Shown here piece by piece: positions 1 to 6,172 of a DNA stretch of 12,834 nucleotides (within the stretch, counting starts at the first letter, position 1; the number at the start of each line of letters is the position of its first letter). Below the pieces are notes generated by a model that saw only the letters and a list, made by a program, of their open reading frames with translations, was not told where the DNA came from and did not search any database. Both the position numbers and the translations under genes were made by a program. This stretch comes from Bacteroidota bacterium (GTDB taxonomy: Bacteria; Bacteroidota; Ignavibacteria; Kryptoniales; JAKASW01). The stretch is from positions 1 through 12,834 of the forward strand of contig JAJYJD010000082.1 in assembly GCA_021789755.1 (NCBI GenBank), written 5' to 3'.

Positions 1-948
1 ACTTGGTGGATTCATGGTGTTATAAAGAGGCTGACGCTCTCTTGTTATCTCACCATTGACAAAGAAAAACAACTGGTCTTTGACTATCGGGCCCCCAAGC
101 CTCAACCCCGTTTGTACGTTGCTGAACGTGGGGTAGGGTGTTTTGAAGGCATCCGGGCTGGTGCCAACAAAGTTTTGATTTTGGCCGTAGAAATAGAGCG
201 ACCCGGTGAATTGGTTTGTTCCGCTTCGTGTTATGGCATTCACTTCAGCGCCAGTGAATCCACCCTGCCGAACATCAAAAGGTGCTAACGCGACCTGAAA
301 TTCTTGGATTGCATCCAGGCTTATTGGGGTTGTCCCAGCTTGACCACCAGGGGTCCCGTTGTCCGCAAGCCCGAAAAGATCGTTGTAATTAGTACCATCA
401 AGTTGAATATTGTTGTACCTGTTGTTCCTGCCCAGTGCTGAATTGCCGACAATATTCGGCGAGAGGGCTTCGAAATCCTGAAAGCTCCTCGTGATTGTCG
501 GGAAGCTTTCAATGAACGCCTTTGAAACGGTTGTGGCCGCGCCGGTGCGATTCGTGTTCATTAAGCCGTTGCGTTCTGCGACCACTTCTACTCCTCCAAC
601 GCTAATCGCCTGCTCGGGCAGCTTGAAATTCAATTCAAGGTTCTGACCGATTTCCAAATTAATATTCCTGACTTCCTGCGTCTTGTAACCGACATTGGAC
701 ACCGTGATGACATATGGACCACCGACTCTCAGGCCTCTGATGAAATAACGGCCGTCAAGCTGGGTGCTTGAACCGTACTTCGTCCCTGACGGAGTGTGGA
801 GAACAATCACGGTTGCTCCCGGGATGGGCTGGCCTTTCGTATCCGTGACAGTTCCACTCACCGACGCAGTGGTAATACCCTGCGCGAGCATCAATCGCGG
901 AACGGCCAACAGTAAGGTCAGTAGAAGGACACCTCGTACCCTTTGCAT
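1..948 (-). CDS. Oar-like TonB-dependent outer-membrane receptor, N-terminal part (3' end outside window)
   Basis: The frame is open from an ATG at 948 to the left edge (316 codons, no stop), so only the N-terminal part is present. Residues 1-22 form a signal peptide (MQRVRG then a leucine-rich core ending in LMLAQ). Residues about 28-110 are a carboxypeptidase-regulatory-like/CNA-B type beta-sandwich (SVSGTVTD, PIPGATV, DGRYFIRGL, VGYKTQEV). From about 118 on there is a plug-like region (GGVEVVAERNG, NNIQLDGTNYNDLFG, IQEFQVALAPFDVRQGGF, AITRSGTNQFTGSLYFYG) leading into the first barrel strands (GLRLGGPIVKDQLFFFVNGE). This order is typical of Oar/RagA-like TonB-dependent transporters of Bacteroidota and Myxococcota, usually about 1000 residues long. 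The substrate cannot be read from this part. The start is supported by a strong ribosome binding site 6 nt upstream. The gene lies downstream of the M1 peptidase on the same strand but 308 bp away, so it probably has its own promoter. Confidence 0.9.
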   Translation of the reverse strand, partial: MQRVRGVLLLTLLLAVPRLMLAQGITTASVSGTVTDTKGQPIPGATVIVLHTPSGTKYGSSTQLDGRYFIRGLRVGGPYVITVSNVGYKTQEVRNINLEIGQNLELNFKLPEQAISVGGVEVVAERNGLMNTNRTGAATTVSKAFIESFPTITRSFQDFEALSPNIVGNSALGRNNRYNNIQLDGTNYNDLFGLADNGTPGGQAGTTPISLDAIQEFQVALAPFDVRQGGFTGAEVNAITRSGTNQFTGSLYFYGQNQNFVGTSPDAFKTPYPTFSNVQTGLRLGGPIVKDQLFFFVNGEITRERQPLYNTMNPPS

Positions 949-954
949 GACTTG

Positions 955-961
955 CTCCTTT
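955..961 (-). promoter_or_regulatory. Ribosome binding site of the Oar-like receptor gene
   Basis: Read on the minus strand, AAAGGAG lies 6 nt before the ATG at 948. It is a near-perfect Shine-Dalgarno match and fixes the start. Confidence 0.8.
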
Positions 962-1082
962 CGGTTTGGTAGTAAATGACTTCGTGGGGAAATAACTCAA
1001 TGAAGACGTGCAGCGATATAATATTACCGGAAAGGTATTTGCTTTTCCTCTGCATCACTTCAGCCACTGCAGGAAAAGTAGT

Positions 1083-1099
1083 TTTTGAAGGCCTCAAAA
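1083..1099. repeat. Short inverted repeat TTTTGA-N5-TCAAAA
   Basis: Perfect 6-bp arms flank a 5-nt centre (AGGCC), about 135 bp upstream of the receptor start. It could be an operator for a dimeric regulator or a weak hairpin. The arms are short and AT-rich, so chance is quite possible. Confidence 0.3.
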
Positions 1100-1256
1100 G
1101 CAAGTCAAGAATGCATTAAGTCCCGTTTAACCAAACAGATGTTTAGAGAATCAAGACTTTCAGTCAAAATGCGAGTGGTCTCAGCCAAAAATGAATTTAG
1201 TTATTTATGTACCTCCGACCGCCGCTCCAACTGCGCGCATAAAGAAAGGCGACGCT

Positions 1257-3197
1257 TCATTTCGAAGCACTTCCCGAAAAAGTCCAAACGTTGTTGGCTC
1301 TCTGCACATCGGGCAGTTCGTAATCAGGATCCAGTACGACTTTCTCGACCTTCCTGTCATCATAAATCGGGAACCGATAGTCGTTCCCGTTGAACCATAT
1401 CTCAACCGGAAGTTTGTAATCTGAAATTTTACCGTCGGCAAATGTCACCTGCAGCTCGGTCGGCATGACAAGGCCTCTGTCGTTTGAGATATATACGACT
1501 GTCATCGTAGAATCGTCAACGACGGAATCAATTGCCTGGTCCAGGACGTGTGTTGAATAGAACCACCCGCGCCAGAACCAGCTCAGATCCTCACCGGTAT
1601 AGTCTTCTATGGTACGGAAGAAATCGGAAGGCTGCGGATGTTTAAACGCCCAGCGACGGATGTACGCTTTGAATGCGGGATCAAATCTCTGAGGGCCGAC
1701 GATGAACTCGCGGAGAAGTTTCAGACCGAAGGCTGTCTTGGCGTATTCGAGGAATCCCAGGTTGCGCGGAAGTACCTGATCGGCTCGCGTATCGATCGGT
1801 TGATCGTTCCTGGGTGTCAACATAATCTTCGCCATCGTATCGGCCCTCATCATTATGTTTTGTCTCGCAGTATCGCCGTAGAAATCCCTGTTCGAATAAT
1901 AATTGATAAAAGTATTGAACCCTTCATCCATCCAGGCATGACGACGCTCGTCGCTCCCCACCGTCATCGGAAACCAACTATGACCGAACTCGTGGTCGGT
2001 GACGCTGTAGAGGAATTGCCCACGCGCACGAACAAAGCAAAAAACAATCATCGGATATTCCATCCCATGAACATTTCCGGCTACGTTGACTGCTACCGGA
2101 TACGGGTAATGGTAATAGTTCGTCGAGTAATACATGAAAGTGTGCCGCATCATTTGAATAACATCTTCCCAGCCGGGTTTCCTGGAAGAACTGTCCGGGG
2201 CAATTCCCTCCTTCGGATATGCTGCCATGAGAAGTATGTTGTCCCAGTGCGATGCGTCCCATATGAATGACCTGGAGGCCGCCCAGGAAAAATCACGGAC
2301 GTTTTTGGCGTTGAATTTCCATGTGAGATCCCCCTTCCCGGCGGGACGCGTGTCCGGTCTCCCCACCTGATCCTGTGAAATGACATGGACCGTCTTGTCG
2401 GTCTTCATCGCTTCTGCCAGACGATCCCTTTCGGTTTTGGTCAGCACTTGACCGGGATTCTGCAGGACGCCCGTTCCAACGACGACGAGATCGCGCGGTA
2501 CGGTCAGCTCCACATCGAAGTCACCGTACTCGAGATAAAACTCTCCTTCGCCGAGGTACGGAAGCGGATTCCACCCGTGCACATCGTCGTACACATACAT
2601 TCTCGGGTACCACTGGCCTATCTCGTACACTTTACCTTCTTTCGCATTGAACATTCCCATCCTGTCGGAACCGTAACGCGGTACGATGAACGACCACGAT
2701 ATCCGGAGTTGAAGCTTCCCGCCGTGACCGGGGAGCGGTTCACTCAGCTGAATCATCATCCTCGTGTCGCTGATAATGAAATGTGCCGCTTCTTCCTTAC
2801 CGTCCTGAACGACAACAACGCTGCTTAACTCGTCACCTCCGTTCTTGAAAGCACCCCGCCATCGCGCCTGAGGTGAATCGTATTCATCGTTTCCGCGGCT
2901 CCCCTCTTTGAACAAGTTCTGATCGAGCTGAAGCCATAAATGCGACAACGGCTCCGGCGAATTATTTGTGTATGTAATTGTCTCGCTCCCTGTTACTCTG
3001 TCCGCTGAAGTGTCGAGCGTGGCTTTGATGTCATAATCCGCACGCTGCTGCCAGTACTCCGGTCCGGGCCTGCCGTCGGCGGCACGATAGCTGTTTGGGG
3101 TCGGCCAATCCATCGGTGCGAAAGTGGCAGGATTTGACTGCGCCAAAAGCAACGGCGCAATCGCCACGATCATGAAAGCGACGAGTCTTAGTCTCAT
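1257..3197 (-). CDS. Secreted M1-family zinc metallopeptidase (aminopeptidase-like)
   Basis: The gene encodes 646 residues. A signal peptide spans about residues 1-20 (MRLRLVAFMIVAIAPLLLAQ), so the protein is exported. An N-terminal beta domain follows. The catalytic domain carries the M1 exopeptidase motif GMEYP at 378-382 (a variant of GxMEN) and the zinc site HEFGH at 402-406. The third zinc ligand Glu425 lies exactly 18 residues further on (WMDEGF), giving the gluzincin HEXXH-x18-E pattern, so an active enzyme is expected. The family removes N-terminal residues from peptides. At about 650 residues it matches the short bacterial M1 form without the large ERAP1-like C-terminal domain. No T9SS sorting domain is seen at the C-terminus, so a periplasmic or envelope location is more likely than T9SS export. 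The ATG at 3197 is preceded by AAGGAG with a 6-nt spacer. The gap of 282 bp after pstB suggests its own promoter. Its true substrate is unknown. Confidence 0.95.
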   Translation of the reverse strand: MRLRLVAFMIVAIAPLLLAQSNPATFAPMDWPTPNSYRAADGRPGPEYWQQRADYDIKATLDTSADRVTGSETITYTNNSPEPLSHLWLQLDQNLFKEGSRGNDEYDSPQARWRGAFKNGGDELSSVVVVQDGKEEAAHFIISDTRMMIQLSEPLPGHGGKLQLRISWSFIVPRYGSDRMGMFNAKEGKVYEIGQWYPRMYVYDDVHGWNPLPYLGEGEFYLEYGDFDVELTVPRDLVVVGTGVLQNPGQVLTKTERDRLAEAMKTDKTVHVISQDQVGRPDTRPAGKGDLTWKFNAKNVRDFSWAASRSFIWDASHWDNILLMAAYPKEGIAPDSSSRKPGWEDVIQMMRHTFMYYSTNYYHYPYPVAVNVAGNVHGMEYPMIVFCFVRARGQFLYSVTDHEFGHSWFPMTVGSDERRHAWMDEGFNTFINYYSNRDFYGDTARQNIMMRADTMAKIMLTPRNDQPIDTRADQVLPRNLGFLEYAKTAFGLKLLREFIVGPQRFDPAFKAYIRRWAFKHPQPSDFFRTIEDYTGEDLSWFWRGWFYSTHVLDQAIDSVVDDSTMTVVYISNDRGLVMPTELQVTFADGKISDYKLPVEIWFNGNDYRFPIYDDRKVEKVVLDPDYELPDVQRANNVWTFSGSASK

Positions 3198-3203
3198 TGA
3201 AGT

Positions 3204-3209
3204 CTCCTT
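3204..3209 (-). promoter_or_regulatory. Ribosome binding site of the M1 peptidase gene
   Basis: Minus-strand AAGGAG lies 6 nt before the ATG at 3197 and supports this start immediately ahead of the signal peptide. Confidence 0.8.
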
Positions 3210-3315
3210 GGCTTGATGATATTATTGACAAGAAACATCAGAACGGAACGCCTTTACAGGTCGAGCTCAAATAATTACGTTAGAAATCAGAGGCACACGC
3301 GAACTGAAGAAAGTC

Positions 3316-3328
3316 CCCCGTCTCGGGG
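3316..3328 (-). terminator. Possible hairpin CCCCG-N3-CGGGG, weak terminator candidate
   Basis: On the minus strand CCCCG-AGA-CGGGG is followed by GACTTTCTTC. The stem is perfect and GC-only but only 5 bp long, and the tail after it is pyrimidine-rich rather than a clean U-tract. It lies about 150 bp after pstB and could end the pst transcript. Confidence 0.3.
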
Positions 3329-3437
3329 CTCATTCGACTTTGAAACAGACGTCTGGCATCGACAAAAGTTCGGGAGCAATCGGGACTGGCGGCGGAAAAC
3401 GGCATTGTATTAACAGCAACGCGTTGCGGAGAAGAGA

Positions 3438-3458
3438 GCCAGGTCCTGAGTCCCTGGC
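3438..3458 (-). terminator. Hairpin just downstream of pstB, possible 3' end structure
   Basis: GCCAGG and CCTGGC form a perfect 6-bp stem with a 9-nt loop, 21 bp after the pstB stop. It is followed on the minus strand by a pyrimidine-rich run (TCTCTTCTCC) rather than a U-tract, so it may stabilise or end the pst transcript but is not a textbook terminator. Confidence 0.3.
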
Positions 3459-3479
3459 GGCATTCTAACGGCCTGTCGA

Positions 3480-4256
3480 TCAGCCGAACCTTCCGGTAAT
3501 GTAATCTTCCGTTTGTTTCTTTTTGGGTTTCGTGAACATATCGCGAGTATTGGTGAACTCTATCAGTTCGCCGAGATAGAAGAAGGCCGTGTGGTCGCTG
3601 ACGCGTGCAGCCTGCTGCATGTTATGTGTCACGATTGCTATCGTGTACCTGTCCTTCAATTGAAAGATGAGCTCTTCGATTTTCGCCGTAGAAATGGGAT
3701 CGAGAGCACTTGCGGGTTCATCCATCAATATCACTTCCGGATCCACGGCAAGGGTCCTTGCTATGCACAGCCGCTGTTGCTGACCGCCGGACAGGCTTGC
3801 CCCAGATTTCCGGAGAGAATCCTTCACTTCATCCCAGAGCGCAGCTTGCATGAGCGTCCTCTCGACAACCTCTTCGAGCTCTTTCCTCGAATGTCGCCCG
3901 GTAAGCTTCAGCCCGGCCACCACATTGTCGTAGACCGACATTGTCGGGAATGGATTAGGCTTCTGGAAAACCATTCCGATTTTTCTTCTCACGAGCACCG
4001 GGTCCACACTCGGAGCGTATATATCCGTCCCGTCGACGAGCACTTTGCCGGTTATAGTTGCGTTCCTGGCAAGCTCGTGCATCCGGTTCAGTGTCCGGAG
4101 AAAGGTCGTCTTGCCGCAACCCGAAGGGCCTATGAAAGCCGTCACTTCGAATTTCGGGATGGAGATATCGATCCCCTTCAGAACCTCCACCTTTCCGAAA
4201 TACGCCTTCAGATTCTGTGTGATTATTCCGGTTGAAACATCAGGAGATAATGTCAT
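3480..4256 (-). CDS. pstB: Phosphate ABC transporter ATP-binding protein PstB
   Basis: The gene encodes 258 residues counted from the ATG at 4256, which matches the usual PstB length (257 in Escherichia coli). It powers phosphate uptake by hydrolysing ATP on the cytoplasmic face of PstC-PstA. Visible motifs are Walker A GPSGCGKT at 43-50, the Q-loop region VFQKPNPFP with Gln98, the ABC signature LSGGQQ at 155-160, Walker B ILMDEP with the D-loop SALDP at 176-187, and the switch His211 in VTHNMQQA. FQKPNPFP and the RTLNRMHEL region are characteristic of PstB. The frame stays open upstream to 4346, but those extra 30 codons lie inside pstA in another frame and look unlike PstB. The ATG at 4256 shares one base with the pstA stop (TGATG), as expected for translational coupling. 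phoU does not follow. Confidence 0.96.
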   Translation of the reverse strand: MTLSPDVSTGIITQNLKAYFGKVEVLKGIDISIPKFEVTAFIGPSGCGKTTFLRTLNRMHELARNATITGKVLVDGTDIYAPSVDPVLVRRKIGMVFQKPNPFPTMSVYDNVVAGLKLTGRHSRKELEEVVERTLMQAALWDEVKDSLRKSGASLSGGQQQRLCIARTLAVDPEVILMDEPASALDPISTAKIEELIFQLKDRYTIAIVTHNMQQAARVSDHTAFFYLGELIEFTNTRDMFTKPKKKQTEDYITGRFG

Positions 4257-5155
4257 CAGGTCTGCTCGAATTTCTGTCTTGAAAAAGTCCGCATTCCGAC
4301 ATTCACGATCAGGATCGCGACGACGAGAACCAACGCCCCCGCCCATGCCTGCCGGTGCCAGTCCTTGTAGGGAGAGATCGCATAGTTGAATATCTGCACA
4401 GGCAACGTTGAAATCGGCTGGAGGATACTGTAACTGAAAAAGGCATTGTTGAAACTTGTGAATAGAAGCGGCGCAGTCTCGCCGAGGACTCTCGCACCTG
4501 CGAGGAGGATTCCGGTGAGTATTCCGCTCTTGGCACTCCTGAGAACGACCGAGATAACGGTTCTCCAGTATGGCACTCCAAGCGCCAGGGACGCCTCCCT
4601 TATGGAATTCGGCACAGTCTGCAATATCTCGTCCGTCGTCCGGAGGATCGTCGGTATCATCATCATCCCGAGCGCGAACCCGCCGGCCAGAGCCGTAAAA
4701 TTCTTCATCGGAAGAACCACCACGGTATAAGCAAATACCCCCATCACGATCGACGGTGTCCCGTTCAGAACATCTGCGACGAAGCGCGCGACGGTAGACA
4801 ATTTGTTGTTCGGAAACTCGCCCAGGAATATTCCGCCCAATAATCCCACCGGGATTCCGATCAGTGATGCCAATCCGACGACATAGAGCGAGCCGATGAT
4901 AGCGTTTCCCATCCCGCCGCCCGCTTCGCCCACCGGGGCGGGTCTGTGGATAAAGAAATTCACATTGACAGAGGATGCTCCTTTGTAAAACAAGTATCCC
5001 ACGATAAGGAGCAACGGAAGCAGAACGATAATTATGCTCGAAGAGAACAGAATCGTGAATATAGCGTTGGATATCTTCCGGCGCCAGTAGGAGAACCCCG
5101 ATCCGGCAATCACGGTTTTGATTACTTGGTTCGAGTCGTTCGCCAAATCAGCCAC
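4256..5155 (-). CDS. pstA: Phosphate ABC transporter permease PstA
   Basis: The gene encodes 299 residues from a GTG at 5155, or 296 from a TTG at 5146. The second choice has the better-placed ribosome binding site. It is an inner-membrane permease subunit that forms the phosphate channel with PstC. Hydrophobic segments are seen at about 31-55, 85-112, 130-150, 155-171, 208-232 and 272-290. The cytoplasmic EAA loop that docks PstB is at about 187-206 (EASLALGVPYWRTVISVVLR), followed by LLAGARVLGETAPLLFT, which is typical of PstA. LNGTPSIVMGVFAY at about 130-143 matches the conserved PstA/PstC segment. The gene overlaps the end of pstC by 25-34 nt and shares one base with the pstB start, so the three are one operon. 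Confidence 0.95.
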   Translation of the reverse strand: MADLANDSNQVIKTVIAGSGFSYWRRKISNAIFTILFSSSIIIVLLPLLLIVGYLFYKGASSVNVNFFIHRPAPVGEAGGGMGNAIIGSLYVVGLASLIGIPVGLLGGIFLGEFPNNKLSTVARFVADVLNGTPSIVMGVFAYTVVVLPMKNFTALAGGFALGMMMIPTILRTTDEILQTVPNSIREASLALGVPYWRTVISVVLRSAKSGILTGILLAGARVLGETAPLLFTSFNNAFFSYSILQPISTLPVQIFNYAISPYKDWHRQAWAGALVLVVAILIVNVGMRTFSRQKFEQT

Positions 5156-6090
5156 CTTGCAACGGCATTAACTGTCAAAGTAATCAAAAGCAAAATAAAC
5201 GCAATAGCTATCAGGGCGGATAAATAGGAAGCCGTGGTCGCTTCCGTGAATTCGTTCGCCAAAACCGCAGCCATCGAATACCCCGGATCGAGAAGTGACT
5301 TGCTAATCTGCGGCGTGTTCCCGATTACCATCGTCACCGCCATAGTCTCGCCCAGCGCCCTCGCCAGAGCAAGAATGACGGATCCGAATATTCCGCTCTT
5401 TGCAAAAGGGAGAGAAATCTTCTTGAGAGTCTCCCACCGGGTCGCACCCAGAGCATACATCCCTTCCTTTAAAGACACTGGCACTGTGCTCAACACTTCG
5501 GTGGACACCGAGATTATAAACGGCACTACCATAATGGCAAGAATTATCGAAGCGGTAAGAATGCCTATTCCCAACGGATACCCTTTGAAGAAAGGAAGGA
5601 ACCCGAAAGTGTCCATCAAGAAGGGTTCGACGGTCATCGCCATGAGCGGAGACAGAACGAAAATTCCCCAGAGCCCGTATATAACGCTCGGGATGCCCGC
5701 CAGGAGCTCAACCAGCGGCTGCAAGAATCGTCTCAGCCACTTTGGAGACAGTTCTGCCAGAAAGATCGCCGTTCCGACGCCAAGCGGCGTAGCAATCAGA
5801 AGAGAGAGAAAAGATGTGACAAGCGTTCCATATATGAATGGCAGTGCACCGAACACACCGCTTACGGGATCCCAGGTAGTTCCTTTGATGAAAGCCCATA
5901 TTCCGATGGTGCTGAACGCAAGCCGCGACGAGGCATAGAGTTGCAGGCCGAGCCATACCAAAAGAATAATTACCAGGAGGGCAAAAAAACCTATTACAGA
6001 TTTGAAAACCGTGTCGGCGTGGACAATGGACTTCTTCTCGACCTTGATAGCCTCTGCCGCACCACCTAATGCCTCGATTTCAACAGCCAT
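5122..6090 (-). CDS. pstC: Phosphate ABC transporter permease PstC
   Basis: The gene encodes 322 residues and is the second inner-membrane permease of the high-affinity phosphate importer. A cytoplasmic N-terminal tail of about 30 residues precedes the first membrane helix (about 32-52, IGFFALLVIILLVWLG). Further hydrophobic segments are at about 80-112, 128-150, 172-194, 232-256 and 288-315. The cytoplasmic EAA loop is at about 209-228 (EGMYALGATRWETLKKISLP). ALARALGETMAVTMVIGN directly after it is a PstC hallmark, as is LAGIPSVIYGLWGIFVL at about 130-146. The ATG at 6090 is the first gene start after a Pho-box-like array and has no visible Shine-Dalgarno sequence. The end overlaps pstA. No pstS, the periplasmic phosphate-binding protein usually encoded just upstream, is present. 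The gene upstream is the unrelated vWA protein. Confidence 0.96.
   Translation of the reverse strand: MAVEIEALGGAAEAIKVEKKSIVHADTVFKSVIGFFALLVIILLVWLGLQLYASSRLAFSTIGIWAFIKGTTWDPVSGVFGALPFIYGTLVTSFLSLLIATPLGVGTAIFLAELSPKWLRRFLQPLVELLAGIPSVIYGLWGIFVLSPLMAMTVEPFLMDTFGFLPFFKGYPLGIGILTASIILAIMVVPFIISVSTEVLSTVPVSLKEGMYALGATRWETLKKISLPFAKSGIFGSVILALARALGETMAVTMVIGNTPQISKSLLDPGYSMAAVLANEFTEATTASYLSALIAIAFILLLITLTVNAVARWLIWRTTRTK
5152..5158 (-). promoter_or_regulatory. Ribosome binding site that favours a TTG start for pstA
   Basis: Minus-strand AAGGTGG matches the Shine-Dalgarno consensus AAGGAGG at 6 of 7 bases. It lies 5 nt before TTG at 5146-5144 but overlaps the GTG at 5155-5153. That spacing suits TTG, so PstA may begin three codons later than the longest frame. 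Confidence 0.45.
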
Positions 6091-6122
6091 ACCATTAAGC
6101 TAGACAGGGGCATTTACTTGGA

Positions 6123-6172
6123 GGTTAATTTAGTGTTAAGAAAATGTTAAGCGAATTTGACGCCCGTGTTAA
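6123..6172 (-). promoter_or_regulatory. Pho-box array upstream of pstCAB
   Basis: Read on the minus strand, TTAACA occurs at 6172-6167, 6150-6145 and 6139-6134, and TTAACC at 6128-6123. The half-sites are 22, 11 and 11 bp apart. The skipped 11-bp register (6161-6156) holds a degenerate copy, GTCAAA. TTAACA direct repeats with an 11-bp period are the known binding pattern of PhoP in Bacillus, and a closely similar TTAAC-type repeat is known for cyanobacterial Pho boxes. The position, immediately after the vWA stop codon and 33-82 bp before the pstC start, fits control of pstCAB by a PhoB/PhoP-type response regulator under phosphate limitation. The exact -10 and transcription start are not clear. 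Confidence 0.75.

Larger units (their letters stand above)
949..1256. other. Non-coding stretch between the M1 peptidase and the Oar-like receptor
   Basis: No convincing gene is visible on either strand. Short open frames here lack ribosome binding sites and recognisable domains. The stretch should hold the end of the M1 transcript and the promoter and leader of the receptor gene. An AT-rich patch at 1016-1026 (minus-strand TAATATTATAT) about 70 bp before the receptor start could be a -10 region, but no matching -35 element is clear. A short dyad, TTTTGA-N5-TCAAAA, sits at 1083-1099. No strong intrinsic terminator with a U-tract was found after the M1 stop. Confidence 0.6.
3198..3479. other. 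Intergenic region between pstB and the M1 peptidase
   Basis: There are 282 bp without a convincing gene. One 66-codon frame on the plus strand has no recognisable domain and is probably chance. On the minus strand the region holds, in order, a GC-rich hairpin just past pstB (3438-3458), a second short hairpin (3316-3328), and the ribosome binding site of the M1 gene. A promoter for the M1 gene is expected here, but I could not assign -35 and -10 boxes with confidence. phoU, which often follows pstB, is absent. Confidence 0.6.

Noticed and set aside
1638..2270. Plus-strand open frame of 210 codons
   Set aside because: It lies antisense to the catalytic region of the M1 peptidase and has no recognisable domain.
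3213..3413. Plus-strand 66-codon frame in the pstB-M1 gap
   Set aside because: It has no good ribosome binding site and no recognisable features, and it covers the likely promoter and ribosome binding site of the M1 gene.
3513..4235. Long plus-strand open frame of 240 codons
   Set aside because: It lies opposite pstB, whose family motifs are all intact. The plus-strand translation has no recognisable domain and looks like a shadow of the coding bias.
4257..4346. Longer N-terminus for PstB starting at 4346
   Set aside because: The extra 30 residues are arginine-rich, overlap pstA in another frame and are not found in the PstB family. The ATG at 4256 gives the standard length and couples to the pstA stop.
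5234..5938. Plus-strand open frame of 234 codons
   Set aside because: It lies opposite pstC and has no recognisable domain.
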